Assembly: GCA_910585155.1 (NCBI GenBank) | Contig: CAJUEC010000002.1 | Location: forward strand, 1-64,000 | Direction: 5' to 3' | From: an uncultured Oscillospiraceae bacterium | GTDB taxonomy: Bacteria; Bacillota; Clostridia; Oscillospirales; Oscillospiraceae | DNA: 64,000 nucleotides | Part shown: positions 1 through 8,153 of the stretch, one piece after another | Layout of the letters: the number at the start of each line of letters is the position of its first letter | How positions within the stretch are numbered: position 1 is the stretch's first letter | Notes under the pieces: generated by a model | Seen by the model: only the letters and a program-made list of their open reading frames with translations | Databases searched by the model: none | What the model was told of the DNA's origin: nothing | Position numbers and translations under genes: made by a program

Positions 1-193
1 TGCGGTGGGAGGGCTTGAAGCCGTCGATCTCCGGGATGGCCCGGGAGACGATGACCGACATGGCGTAGGGCATATAGTTGAGCTCCAGCGTCTGGGTGAT
101 GGGCTGCTCCAGCACCTGGGCCCGCAGGCCCATGACGTTGGGATTGTCCACCTTTTTGGGGCCGTCCTGCTGGGGTGTTTTCTTCTTAGCCAA
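1..193 (-). CDS. parC: DNA topoisomerase IV subunit A (ParC/GyrA-like), N-terminal part
   Basis: Only the first 64 codons lie in the window; the gene continues beyond base 1. The translation contains [16 protein letters not shown], the conserved N-terminal segment of the A subunit of type IIA topoisomerases, which cleaves and rejoins DNA. It starts with TTG at 193-191, with AAGGA nine bases upstream; no ATG fits. It is the last gene of the parE - DUF1266 protein - parC row. ParC rather than GyrA is inferred from the partner B subunit, which is the divergent clostridial type. The catalytic tyrosine lies outside the window. Confidence 0.82.
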   Translation of the reverse strand, partial: MAKKKTPQQDGPKKVDNPNVMGLRAQVLEQPITQTLELNYMPYAMSVIVSRAIPEIDGFKPSHR

Positions 194-222
194 TGGGATC
201 AGTCCTTATCTCAGTTTGCGCG

Positions 223-1983
223 TCAGTTGCCAGCAGCTTCCTGGGAAAGCTGCTGGGCGGTGACGCCGGGGACGGGGACGACGGTGGCCTGGAACAGCGC
301 GTCGTCAAACAGCGGGCCGAAGTTGGGGTCGTCCTTCATCTCCAGATAGGCCTGCCCCCGCTCCGACTCCCAGACGTCGGCGTCCCGCCCGTCGATCCGG
401 GCCCACCAGTGGTAGCCATCCAGGTAGTTCTCATAGGCCTCGTCCCAGGAGGAGAAGTTCTCCCGCAGCAGCCGAGCGGCGGGCTCCACCAGGGCCAAGG
501 CCTCGGGATAGGTGACGTAGCCGGCCAGATAGCCCCACTGGGCCAGGTTGGACATGCGGAACAGGTCCCAGCACAGGATGCCCCGGCCCCCCCACTTTTC
601 GCTGAGCTGCTTGGTGTAGGGGAACATATAGGCGTCCACCCCGCCGCCGCTGGCGATCTCGTTGTACTGGGCGGAGGAGAGGGAATTGCCAACCTCCACC
701 GCCTCAAAAAAGCTGTCGTTGTGGCCGTGGGCAGTCATGCGGGTGATGGTGTCGATCAGCTCTTCCCGGCTGCTGATGTCCCAGCTGTCGCTGAGGATCT
801 GCCGCCCCAGATCCGCTCCGGTAGTCTCCAACGCGTTGCTCACCGCGCTCCCCACCGGAGCGCTGCCGAAGCGGGATTTTCCGCCGAACCGGTCCACGTG
901 GCCGCTCTTGTTTAGGTAGGACAGCATGGCCCCCATGGGCAGGGCCCAGGCCTCCAGGTTGGAGGGGGAGACGGCGTCCTTGTTCTCGTTGATGTCCACC
1001 TGCTGCCGCTCCGGCCGCCACTCCACCGACTGGCCGAAGAACTCCGCGATATAGCGGATGGGCACGTAAGTGCGCCCGCCCTCCTCGTAGGGGACCACGT
1101 CCATCTCGAAGGGGACGCCGTTTTTCAGGGCGGTGCGCTGGCCCAGGGTCATCACGATAACATCTTTGGCCCGCTCCATAGTGACCTGCTGGGTGGCGTC
1201 GTCATAGGACACCTGGGCCCCCATCAGCTCCGCCAGGCGGCGCACCGGCACCATGGTGCGGTCGTCCCGGACGTAGGCGGTGGAGGTGTCCAGGGAGCTG
1301 CTGCTGTAGCGTACTGCCCGGGGGTGGACCAGGTCGCCGTCCAGGGTGACGAAGAGAAGGGAGCGGGCCTGTTGGATGGTTTCCTGGGGCAGCAGGCGCA
1401 TCTGCTGGCAGTCCAGCAACTTTTCCGTGGTGAAATTGGGGTAGTATTTCAGGGCCAAACCGAAGGCCGCGATATAATGAGGAAGGCTCTTCCCGTCCAG
1501 CCCCTCGGAGAGGTCGGCGTTCCACAGCGCCGCCCGGGCGTTCCACAGGTAGCATAGATGCCATGCGGGTTCCTGCCCCTTGGACAGGTCGCCCGCCAGT
1601 TCCAGGCTTCCTTTCACCTTTACGTGCTGTCCTTGCCGGGCGGCGTTGCTGGCGTACTGGAAGGAGAGCATGGCCAGCTCAAAGGTTATACTGGGGTCGC
1701 CGGCCATAAGGGTGAGGTTGCGGTAGCGGTTGTAGAGGACCATGTCCCCTCCCTCCCGGGTGGGCTCCAGTCCCCCCGCCTCGGCCAGCTTCCGCAGCTC
1801 CAGGATGGAGGCCCAGTTTTCCGGCTCATAGGCCTTGCCGCCGGCAAAGACGGCGTACTCCGCCGGGTCGATCCACGACGGGGCGGTGGGCGTGACCCCG
1901 CCCGACGGGGAGGCCGCCAGCGCAGGGACGGCCAGGGACACGGCCATGGCTAGGGACAACAACAGGGCAAGCAGCTTTTTCAT
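223..1983 (-). CDS. Secreted protein with copper amine oxidase N-terminal-like domain and DUF1266
   Basis: A 586-residue exported protein. Residues 1-23 are a signal peptide (MKKLLALLLSLAMAVSLAV, cleavage near ALA-A). The middle, about residues 225-335, has two repeats of the 'stalk' type seen in copper amine oxidase N-terminal domains of Firmicutes (DDRTMVPVRRLAELMGA; GRTYVPIRYIAEFFG), which are probably structural or wall-linked. The last ~230 residues resemble DUF1266 (SREELIDTITRM, CWDLFRMSNLAQWGYLAGY, a W-x-YLDGY-W pattern). It has no predicted enzymatic role. It sits 21 bases after parE and 29 before parC, so it is probably co-transcribed with a topoisomerase, which is odd for an exported protein. 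Confidence 0.8.
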   Translation of the reverse strand: MKKLLALLLSLAMAVSLAVPALAASPSGGVTPTAPSWIDPAEYAVFAGGKAYEPENWASILELRKLAEAGGLEPTREGGDMVLYNRYRNLTLMAGDPSITFELAMLSFQYASNAARQGQHVKVKGSLELAGDLSKGQEPAWHLCYLWNARAALWNADLSEGLDGKSLPHYIAAFGLALKYYPNFTTEKLLDCQQMRLLPQETIQQARSLLFVTLDGDLVHPRAVRYSSSSLDTSTAYVRDDRTMVPVRRLAELMGAQVSYDDATQQVTMERAKDVIVMTLGQRTALKNGVPFEMDVVPYEEGGRTYVPIRYIAEFFGQSVEWRPERQQVDINENKDAVSPSNLEAWALPMGAMLSYLNKSGHVDRFGGKSRFGSAPVGSAVSNALETTGADLGRQILSDSWDISSREELIDTITRMTAHGHNDSFFEAVEVGNSLSSAQYNEIASGGGVDAYMFPYTKQLSEKWGGRGILCWDLFRMSNLAQWGYLAGYVTYPEALALVEPAARLLRENFSSWDEAYENYLDGYHWWARIDGRDADVWESERGQAYLEMKDDPNFGPLFDDALFQATVVPVPGVTAQQLSQEAAGN

Positions 1984-2004
1984 GGTGATTTCCTCCTCGC
2001 TTGT

Positions 2005-3993
2005 TTATGAGATATCGGCCATATCGAGATATTTGTACCCGCTGTCCGCGATGTGGTCCTTCCGGCCCTGGAGGTCGTTGCCCAGGAACATCTCGAACAC
2101 CTGGGCGGTGCGCTCCACGTCCTCCGGCATCACCTTGATGAGCCGCCGGGTGTCCGGGCTCATGGTGGTGAGCCACATCATGTCCGGCTCGTTCTCGCCC
2201 AGGCCCTTGGAGCGCTGCACATCGAACTTCTTCCCCGCCAGGGAGGCGGCGATCTCATTGCGCTCCCGGTCGGAGTAGGCGAACCAGGTCTTTTCCTTAT
2301 AGGTGATCTCATACAGAGGGGACTCGGCGATATATACATACCCCTTCTCAATCAGCGTGGGGGTGAGGCGGTAGAGCATGGCCAGCACCAGGGTGCGGAT
2401 CTGGAAGCCGTCCTCGTCGCCGTCGGTGCAGATGACGATCTTGTTCCAGCGCAGCAGGTCCAGGTCGAAGGCGTTCAGGTCCTTCACGTGCTTGTCCTTC
2501 ACCTCCACGCCGCAGCCCATCACCTTCAGCAGGTCGGTGATGATCTCGCTCTTGAAGATGCGGGCGTAGTCCGCCTTCAGGCAGTTGAGGATCTTGCCCC
2601 GGATGGGCATGATGGCCTGGAAGTCGCTGTCCCGGGCCAGCTTGACGCTGCCCAGGGCGGAGTCGCCCTCCACGATGTAGAGCTCCCGCTTGTCCACATC
2701 CTTGGTGCGGCAGTCCACGAACTTCTGCACCCGGTTGGATATGTCCACCGAGCCGGACAGCTTCTTCTTGATGCCCAGCCGGGTCTTCTCCGCCGTCTCC
2801 CGGGAGCGCTTGTTCACCAGCACCTGGCCGGCCACCTTCTCCGCGTCCATGGGGTTTTCGATGAAATAGACCTCCAGCTGGGCGCGGAGGAACTCCGTCA
2901 TGGCCTCCTGAACGAATTTGTTGGTGATGGACTTCTTGGTCTGGTTCTCGTAGCTGGTCTGGGTGGAGAAGTTGCTGGACACCAGCACCAGGGCGTCCTG
3001 GATGTCGTTGAAGGTGATTTTGGCCTCGTTTTTCTGATACTTGCCGTTCTGCTTCAGCCAGCCGTCGATGGCGGACACGAAGGCGGAGCGCATGGCCTTT
3101 TCCGGGGAGCCGCCGTGTTCCAGCCAGGAGGAGTTGTGGTAGTGCTCGATGAGCTGGACCCGGTTGGAGAAGCAGAAGGACACCGACAGCTTCACCTTGT
3201 ACTCGCCCTTGTCCGCCCGGTCCCGGCCCCGCCGCTCCCCCCGCCAGAACACCGGGGCGGTGAGGGCGTCCTCCCCCGCCAGCTCGCGGACGTAGTCGAT
3301 CAGGCCGTTTTCATAGCGGAAGTCGGTGGTCTCGAATTTGCCCCCCGCCTGGCTGCGGAAGCGGAAGGTCACCCCGGCGTTGACCACCGCCTGGCGCTTC
3401 ATCACGTCGGTGTAGTAGTCCGCGGGAATGTCGATGTCGGTGAACACCTCCAGGTCGGGCTTCCAGCGGAATTTGGAGCCGGTCTTCTTCCGGTCGGCGG
3501 GCTCCTTTTTCATCTCGCCCACGATCTCGCCCTTCTCGAAGTGGAGGGTATATTTGAACCCGTCCCGGTAGATTACCGCGTCGAAGTACTCGCTGGCGTA
3601 CTGGGTGGCGCAGGAGCCCAGGCCGTTCAGACCCAGGGAGTACTCGTAGTTGTCCCCGTCGCCGTCCTTGTACTTGCCCCCGGCGTACAGCTCGCAGAAC
3701 ACTAGCTCCCAGTTGTAGCGGCCCTCCGCCTCGTTCCAGTCCACCGGGCAGCCCCGGCCGAAGTCCTCCACCTCGATGGATTTGTCCTCGTACCGGGTGA
3801 CGGTGATGAGATCGCCGTGGCCCTCCCGGGCCTCGTCGATGGCGTTGGAGAGAATCTCGAAAACGGCGTGCTCGCACCCCTCCAGCCCGTCGGAGCCGAA
3901 GATGACGCCGGGGCGCTTGCGCACCCGGTCCGCCCCCTTCAGGGAGGAGATGGAGTCGTTTCCGTACTGCGGTTTTGGAGTGGACCTAGCCAT
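2005..3993 (-). CDS. parE: DNA topoisomerase IV subunit B (ParE/GyrB-like)
   Basis: A 662-residue ATPase subunit that works with the A subunit encoded two genes downstream to decatenate or relax DNA. A GHKL ATPase domain is visible near the N terminus (EILSNAIDEA with the Mg-binding Asn, DFGRGCPVDWN, GLNGLGSCATQ). A TOPRIM domain follows at about residues 440-560 (YIVEGDSALGSVKLARD, then TDGDEDGFQI with the metal-binding aspartates). The sequence is of the divergent type found beside parC in clostridia rather than the classical gyrB, hence the ParE call. It is the first gene of the minus-strand operon. Confidence 0.85.
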   Translation of the reverse strand: MARSTPKPQYGNDSISSLKGADRVRKRPGVIFGSDGLEGCEHAVFEILSNAIDEAREGHGDLITVTRYEDKSIEVEDFGRGCPVDWNEAEGRYNWELVFCELYAGGKYKDGDGDNYEYSLGLNGLGSCATQYASEYFDAVIYRDGFKYTLHFEKGEIVGEMKKEPADRKKTGSKFRWKPDLEVFTDIDIPADYYTDVMKRQAVVNAGVTFRFRSQAGGKFETTDFRYENGLIDYVRELAGEDALTAPVFWRGERRGRDRADKGEYKVKLSVSFCFSNRVQLIEHYHNSSWLEHGGSPEKAMRSAFVSAIDGWLKQNGKYQKNEAKITFNDIQDALVLVSSNFSTQTSYENQTKKSITNKFVQEAMTEFLRAQLEVYFIENPMDAEKVAGQVLVNKRSRETAEKTRLGIKKKLSGSVDISNRVQKFVDCRTKDVDKRELYIVEGDSALGSVKLARDSDFQAIMPIRGKILNCLKADYARIFKSEIITDLLKVMGCGVEVKDKHVKDLNAFDLDLLRWNKIVICTDGDEDGFQIRTLVLAMLYRLTPTLIEKGYVYIAESPLYEITYKEKTWFAYSDRERNEIAASLAGKKFDVQRSKGLGENEPDMMWLTTMSPDTRRLIKVMPEDVERTAQVFEMFLGNDLQGRKDHIADSGYKYLDMADIS

Positions 3994-4107
3994 GGTTGCA
4001 CCTCATGATTTCTTTGCTCCCGGGAGAGGAGCCGTCGAATTTGGCCCAACGGCGGCGAAAACCGCCCGCTCGGGCGGGAAAGCCGGCTTTTGAGCCGTCA
4101 ACAATAT

Positions 4108-4137
4108 AGTATACCGCAAACTGGGAGGAGACGTCAA
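4108..4137 (-). promoter_or_regulatory. Promoter of the parE operon
   Basis: On the minus strand, -35 TTGACG (4137-4132) and -10 TATACT (4113-4108) are 18 bases apart, upstream of parE. The ~110-base leader contains a GC-rich hairpin (arms 4062-4068 and 4071-4077) followed by only four T residues, so attenuation is possible but weakly supported. Confidence 0.6.
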
Positions 4138-4162
4138 GGGCGGGAAGGCCTGGAATTCACCC

Positions 4163-4191
4163 TTGCCCAAACTGCCGGGTTGTGCTAAAAT
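4163..4191 (+). promoter_or_regulatory. Promoter of the DUF1846 gene
   Basis: -35 TTGCCC (4163-4168), 17-base spacer, extended -10 TGC-TAAAAT (4186-4191), 62 bases before the chosen ATG. Confidence 0.6.
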
Positions 4192-4253
4192 CTGGGGGAA
4201 CGCACAGAAGAGGGGAGGGGGGCCGCCGGCAGGCGGGGCGGCCCCGTGGGAAT

Positions 4254-5741
4254 ATGGCAAACAAAATCGGATTTGACAACCAGCGGTATCTGGACACCCA
4301 ATCCGCCCGCATCCGGGAGCGCATCGCCCAGTTCGGCGGAAAGCTGTACCTGGAGTTCGGCGGAAAGCTGTTCGACGACTACCACGCCGCCCGGGTGCTG
4401 CCCGGCTTTGCCCCGGACAGCAAGATCCGGATGCTGCTGGAGCTGCGGGACAGCGTGGAGATCGTGGTGGCCATCAACGCCGCCGACATCGAGCAGAACA
4501 AGGTGCGGGGGGACCTGGGCATCACCTACGATGAGGACGTGCTGCGCCTTATCGACACCTTCCGGGGCAAGGGGCTGTACGTGGGCAGCGTGGCCATCAC
4601 CCGGTACGCCGCCCAGCCGGCGGCGGACGCCTTCAAGCGTCGGCTGGAGGACCTGGGGGTGCGGGTGTACCTCCACTATCCCATTCCCGGCTACCCCCAC
4701 GACGTGGGCCGGATCATGTCCGACCAGGGCTTCGGCCACAACGACTACATCGAGACCGCCCGGCCCCTGGTGGTGGTCACCGCCCCCGGGCCCGGCTCGG
4801 GGAAGATGGCCACCTGCCTGTCCCAGCTCTACCACCACCACCTGCGGGGGGTGCGGGCGGGGTACGCCAAGTTCGAGACCTTCCCCATCTGGAACCTGCC
4901 CCTGAAGCACCCGGTGAACCTGGCCTATGAGGCGGCCACCGCCGACCTGAACGACGTGAACATGATCGACCCCTTCCACCTCCAGGCCTATGGGGAGACC
5001 ACGGTGAACTACAACCGGGACGTGGAGGTGTTCCCGGTGCTCCAGGCCATGTTTGAGGAGATCATGGGGGAGAGCCCCTACAAGTCCCCCACCGACATGG
5101 GGGTGAACATGGTGGGCAACTGCATCGCCGACGACGAGGCGGTGTGCGCCGCCGCCAAGCAGGAGATCGTCCGGCGGTACTACGCCGCCCTGTGCGACCG
5201 CCGCCGGGGCCAGGGCAGCGACGAGATCGTGTACAAGCTGGAGCTGTTGATGAAGCAGGCCCACGCGGGCCCCGAGCTGCGCCCCGTCATCCGGGCGGCG
5301 GAGGACAAGGCGGAGGAGACGGGGGAGCCCGCCGCCGCCATCCAGCTGTCCGACGGACGCCTCGCGGTGGGCAAGACCTCCGAGCTTATGGGGGCGGCGG
5401 CCTCCGCCCTGCTCAACGCGCTGAAGGCCCTGGCGGGCATCCACCGCAAGACCCACCTCATCTCCCGGGAGGCCATCGAGCCCATTCAGGCCCTGAAGGT
5501 GGGCCACCTGGGCAGCCGCAACCCCCGCCTCCACAGCGACGAGGTGCTCATTGCCCTGGCCATCTCCACCGCCACGGTGCCCCTGGCCGCCCAGGCCCTG
5601 GACAGCCTGGACAAGCTCCGGGACTGTGAGGCCCACTCCTCCGTCATCCTCACCGCCGCCGACAGCGGGACCTACTCCAAGCTGGGCCTGCGCCTCACCT
5701 GCACCCCCCGGTACCAGGGCAGCCAGCTCTTCCACAAGTAG
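4254..5741 (+). CDS. DUF1846 family protein
   Basis: A 495-residue cytoplasmic protein of the DUF1846 family, common in Firmicutes and without an agreed reaction. The conserved opening IGFDNQRYLDTQSARIRERI, the glycine-rich TAPGPGSGKMATCLSQLYHH segment and PYKSPTDMGVNMVGNCI fit full-length members. The ATG at 4254 was chosen over an upstream start because family members begin just before KIGFDN and because the longer version would add a low-complexity Arg/Gly stretch. The ribosome binding site is poor (GTGGGAAT). The gene has its own promoter, and its stop is six bases before the parS site. Confidence 0.85.
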   Translation: MANKIGFDNQRYLDTQSARIRERIAQFGGKLYLEFGGKLFDDYHAARVLPGFAPDSKIRMLLELRDSVEIVVAINAADIEQNKVRGDLGITYDEDVLRLIDTFRGKGLYVGSVAITRYAAQPAADAFKRRLEDLGVRVYLHYPIPGYPHDVGRIMSDQGFGHNDYIETARPLVVVTAPGPGSGKMATCLSQLYHHHLRGVRAGYAKFETFPIWNLPLKHPVNLAYEAATADLNDVNMIDPFHLQAYGETTVNYNRDVEVFPVLQAMFEEIMGESPYKSPTDMGVNMVGNCIADDEAVCAAAKQEIVRRYYAALCDRRRGQGSDEIVYKLELLMKQAHAGPELRPVIRAAEDKAEETGEPAAAIQLSDGRLAVGKTSELMGAAASALLNALKALAGIHRKTHLISREAIEPIQALKVGHLGSRNPRLHSDEVLIALAISTATVPLAAQALDSLDKLRDCEAHSSVILTAADSGTYSKLGLRLTCTPRYQGSQLFHK

Positions 5742-5747
5742 GCGAAG

Positions 5748-5763
5748 TGTTTCACGTGAAACA
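5748..5763. other. parS: parS centromere site (ParB/Spo0J binding)
   Basis: TGTTTCACGTGAAACA is a perfect 16-bp palindrome, extending to 18 bp with flanking G and C. It is identical to the bacterial parS consensus TGTTNCACGTGAAACA. ParB loads here as a clamp and spreads, recruiting SMC and the ParA segregation system. It lies between the DUF1846 stop and the secG promoter. Such sites cluster around oriC, so this locus is probably in the origin-proximal part of the chromosome (inference). Confidence 0.92.
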
Positions 5764-5783
5764 CTAGTTTGATAAAAAAGGAC

Positions 5784-5812
5784 TTGCATTTGGCGCGGCC
5801 CTGTGGTATCCT
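5784..5812 (+). promoter_or_regulatory. Promoter of secG
   Basis: -35 TTGCAT (5784-5789), 17-base spacer, extended -10 TGG-TATCCT (-10 at 5807-5812). It begins 21 bases after the parS palindrome, so ParB spreading could in principle affect it. Confidence 0.6.
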
Positions 5813-5876
5813 GTTTAATACCTGTATGGGCTGTGTCCCCTGACTATGAAGCTGATACCGAAAGGATTTGAGTCAA

Positions 5877-6122
5877 ATGACCGTACCCCAGATCGTTTTG
5901 TCCATCATCTATTTCATCGTGGCCCTGGCCCTGGTGGCCGTCGTCATGCTCCAGTCCGGCAAGAGCGCCGGCCTGTCCGGCGCCATCGCCGGCGGCGCGG
6001 ACACCTTCCTGGCCAAGAACAAGGCCAAGTCCGCCGACGCCCGTCTGGCCCGGATGACCAAGTGGGTGGCCATCGTGTTCATGGTGCTCACCCTGGTGCT
6101 GTGCCTGCTGCCCTCCGCGTAA
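5877..6122 (+). CDS. secG: Preprotein translocase subunit SecG
   Basis: An 81-residue inner-membrane protein with two hydrophobic helices (about residues 5-25 and 55-78) joined by the conserved LQSGKSAGLSGAIAGG segment with a downstream DTFLAKNK, typical of SecG. It assists SecYE and SecA in protein export; secY lies 14 kb downstream. ATG 5877 is preferred over an in-frame TTG at 5868 because AAAGGA (5861-5866) is ten bases from the ATG but almost touches the TTG. A strong terminator follows directly. Confidence 0.92.
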   Translation: MTVPQIVLSIIYFIVALALVAVVMLQSGKSAGLSGAIAGGADTFLAKNKAKSADARLARMTKWVAIVFMVLTLVLCLLPSA

Positions 6123-6129
6123 GCCCGGA

Positions 6130-6161
6130 TCCCCCGCCCAGTCAGGGCGGGGGATTTTTCT
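6130..6161 (+). terminator. Rho-independent terminator of secG
   Basis: An 11-bp perfect stem (6130-6140 with 6146-6156), 5-base loop, then TTTTT. Confidence 0.9.
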
Positions 6162-6241
6162 GCCCTGAAAATGTCCAGAGATTTCAAATTGAAGCCGGCC
6201 CGCCCTCCTGGTATGATAAAACCATCCGGCGCACGGAGATT

Positions 6242-6404
6242 AGAAGCTGTACCAATAGCCGAAGCGTTCCGATTCGCGGGATAAAATTGCCGATGGCAAG
6301 GCAAAAAATCGCGGGAATACGTTGTGTATTTCAAGATTTTTTAACGCAGCTCATCGGCGATTTTGGCCGCGAAGAAGTATGCTGAGGCTATTGGTACAGG
6401 TTCT
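6242..6404 (-). repeat. 163-bp palindromic intergenic element, copy 1
   Basis: Inverted relative to copies 2 and 3. The ends are AGAAGCTGTACCAATAGCC and the reverse complement of a near-identical 19-mer, and the whole element reads as one imperfect hairpin. It sits between the secG terminator and the merR-type gene, ending 26 bases before that start codon, so it may supply leader RNA structure. It encodes no credible protein. Confidence 0.85.
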
Positions 6405-6430
6405 TATTTTGCAACAGGAGGGAACTGACC

Positions 6431-6868
6431 ATGAAGGAATCTTACACCCTTGAGGAGGTGGCGGCCTTTACCGGCCTCACCGACCGCACCCTGCGCAGCT
6501 ACCTGAAGGAGGGGCGCTTGACCGGGATGAAGGAGGAGGGCGCGTGGCGCTTCGGCCAGGAGGATGTGGCGCGGCTGTTCCAGGACGGCGGCGCCCGGCG
6601 GGCCATGGAGGCCAACCGCAACGCCCTGGTCTATGACTTCATGCTGGGGGGCGTGGCGGAGGACCGCTGCTGCGTGGTCCGGGACATCCCCGTGGAAGAG
6701 GGCGGGGAGGAGCCCCTGCGCACCCGGCTGCTGGAGCGGGTGAACCGGGAGGAGGGACGGGTGAGACTGTCCTACTCCTACGGCCTGGACCGCCGGGGCC
6801 AGGGCTCCGCCCGGGTGATCCTGGTGGGACCCACGGCACTGATCCAGGCGATTTTGGCGGACACATGA
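6431..6868 (+). CDS. MerR-type helix-turn-helix regulator
   Basis: A 145-residue protein with an N-terminal winged HTH of the MerR/excisionase class (YTLEEVAAFTGLTDRTLRSYLKEGRL, residues 5-30, plus the W-R-F wing before residue 45). The C-terminal ~85 residues show no metal-binding or drug-binding motif that I recognise. A conserved-looking pair of cysteines (DRCCVVRD) lies near residue 78. ATG 6431 has AGGAGGG nine bases upstream. Its target is unknown. It converges with the tyrosine recombinase, and MerR/Xis-like HTH proteins can serve as excisionases, but nothing else links the two. Confidence 0.7.
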   Translation: MKESYTLEEVAAFTGLTDRTLRSYLKEGRLTGMKEEGAWRFGQEDVARLFQDGGARRAMEANRNALVYDFMLGGVAEDRCCVVRDIPVEEGGEEPLRTRLLERVNREEGRVRLSYSYGLDRRGQGSARVILVGPTALIQAILADT

Positions 6869-6871
6869 GAA

Positions 6872-6902
6872 AGTCAGCCCCGGCCTATGGCCGGGGCTGA
6901 CT
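6872..6902. terminator. Perfect 14-bp hairpin between convergent genes
   Basis: AGTCAGCCCCGGCC and its exact complement are separated by TAT, four bases after the merR-type stop and 30 before the recombinase stop. There is no T-tract on either side, so it may stop or stabilise transcripts from both directions rather than act as a classical terminator. Confidence 0.55.
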
Positions 6903-6931
6903 GCGTTGTGGGGCGGAGGCCGTTCTCCGGG

Positions 6932-7981
6932 TCAGAGGGCGGCGCCGGCCTTGACCACGCCGGCCACCGCCGCCAGCACCTCCCCGTGGGTCTGGTCGAA
7001 GAGGTGGGTGTAGATGCGCTGGGTGGTGCTGGGGCTGCTGTGGCCCATGGCCCGGCTGATCTGGTACATGGGCACCCGGGCGCTGTTGGCCATGGTGGCA
7101 AAGGTGTGGCGCAGGCCATGGAAGGTGATGGGGGGCAGGCCCCGTTCCCGCACCAGGGCGGACAGGGCGGCGGACATCCGGCTGGGGTGGAGGGGGAGCC
7201 CGTCCCGGTCCAGCAGGAGGAAGTCCCCCGGGGCGCAGGGCTGCCCCTCTCTCACGCGGCGGGCGTGGAGGGCGCGGAGCAGCTCCAGCAGGCCGTCCAG
7301 GGCGCGGATGGACAGGGTGCGGCAGCTGCCGGAGGTCTTGGGGGGCTTTTCCACCACCCGGGCGCCCACCGTGGTGCGCACCCGGCGCACGGACAGCAGG
7401 CCGGCGCGGAGGTCCACGTCCCGCCAGCGCAGGCCCAGGATCTCGCTGCGCCGCAGGCCCAGGGAGCAGGCCAGCTGCACCGGGACCTCCAGGGGGTGGC
7501 CCTTCACCGCCTGGAGCAGCAGGCCCAGGTTGGCGGGGGTGTAGTAGGCCGCCTCCACCGGGTCGGCCCGGGGAGGCGCGGCCCGCTGGGCGGGGTTGTC
7601 GGCCAGCACCCCCTGGCGGCAGGCGGAGTTCAGCGCGGTGTGGAGCAGCACGTGGTGCTTGCGGATGGTGTTGGGGGACAGGCCCTTTTCCTCCGCCAGC
7701 CACTGGTAGTAGCCGTTGATGAGCTGGGGAGACAGCTGGGCCAGCCGCACCCGGCCCAGGGCGGGGCAGATGTGGTTGCGGATGATATTGTCATAGCCGC
7801 CGACGGTGGTGTCCGCCCGGCAGGGCTCGATGTCCCGGGCCATCCAGAGGTCCAGCCACCGGGCCAGGGTGGCGCCGGCGGTGGCGGGAGGCGGAGCTTG
7901 GGGCAGGGGGAAGGCCACCGGGGGCACGGAGGACAGGGGGTGCAGGGTGATGCGGCCGGGGCGGATGCGGGGACGAGACAT
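6932..7981 (-). CDS. Tyrosine recombinase / phage-type integrase
   Basis: A 349-residue tyrosine recombinase. The N-terminal half (about residues 35-140) is a SAM-like core-binding domain (LARWLDLWMARDI, TVGGYDNIIRNHI, SPNTIRKHHVLLH). The C-terminal catalytic domain has the expected residues: Arg in LGLRRSEILGLRW, H-x-x-R in FHGLRHTFA, His in MGHSSPSTTQ and the nucleophile Tyr in IYTHL, so it looks active. ATG 7981 is preceded by AAAGGAGTG at correct spacing. No phage genes, direct repeats or tRNA gene were seen beside it, so it is a solitary integrase, either a remnant or a domesticated recombinase. Confidence 0.88.
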   Translation of the reverse strand: MSRPRIRPGRITLHPLSSVPPVAFPLPQAPPPATAGATLARWLDLWMARDIEPCRADTTVGGYDNIIRNHICPALGRVRLAQLSPQLINGYYQWLAEEKGLSPNTIRKHHVLLHTALNSACRQGVLADNPAQRAAPPRADPVEAAYYTPANLGLLLQAVKGHPLEVPVQLACSLGLRRSEILGLRWRDVDLRAGLLSVRRVRTTVGARVVEKPPKTSGSCRTLSIRALDGLLELLRALHARRVREGQPCAPGDFLLLDRDGLPLHPSRMSAALSALVRERGLPPITFHGLRHTFATMANSARVPMYQISRAMGHSSPSTTQRIYTHLFDQTHGEVLAAVAGVVKAGAAL

Positions 7982-8088
7982 AGGGAACACTCCTTTTCTT
8001 TCTGTATTGGCGGCAGCAGGTCCAAAACTTGGAATTTTTTGAACTTCCCTTGATGATACGCGCTGGAGGCGGAAAGGAAAAGGGGGCC

Positions 8089-8117
8089 TTGACTTTTCCC
8101 GCGTTTGGCAATACAAT
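8089..8117 (+). promoter_or_regulatory. Promoter of proS with overlapping palindrome
   Basis: -35 TTGACT (8089-8094), 17-base spacer, -10 TACAAT (8112-8117). A perfect 10-bp palindrome ACAATATTGT (8113-8122) overlaps the -10 and could be an operator, though it may be chance. No T-box leader is visible: only ~30 bases separate the -10 from the start codon. Confidence 0.75.
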
Positions 8118-8153
8118 ATTGTGCACCAATTCTATATAAAGGATGGAAGCGAC

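Noticed and set aside
4057..4085. Intrinsic terminator/attenuator in the parE leader
   Set aside because: The stem is good but the T-tract is only four bases, so it is mentioned under the promoter but not called as a separate feature.
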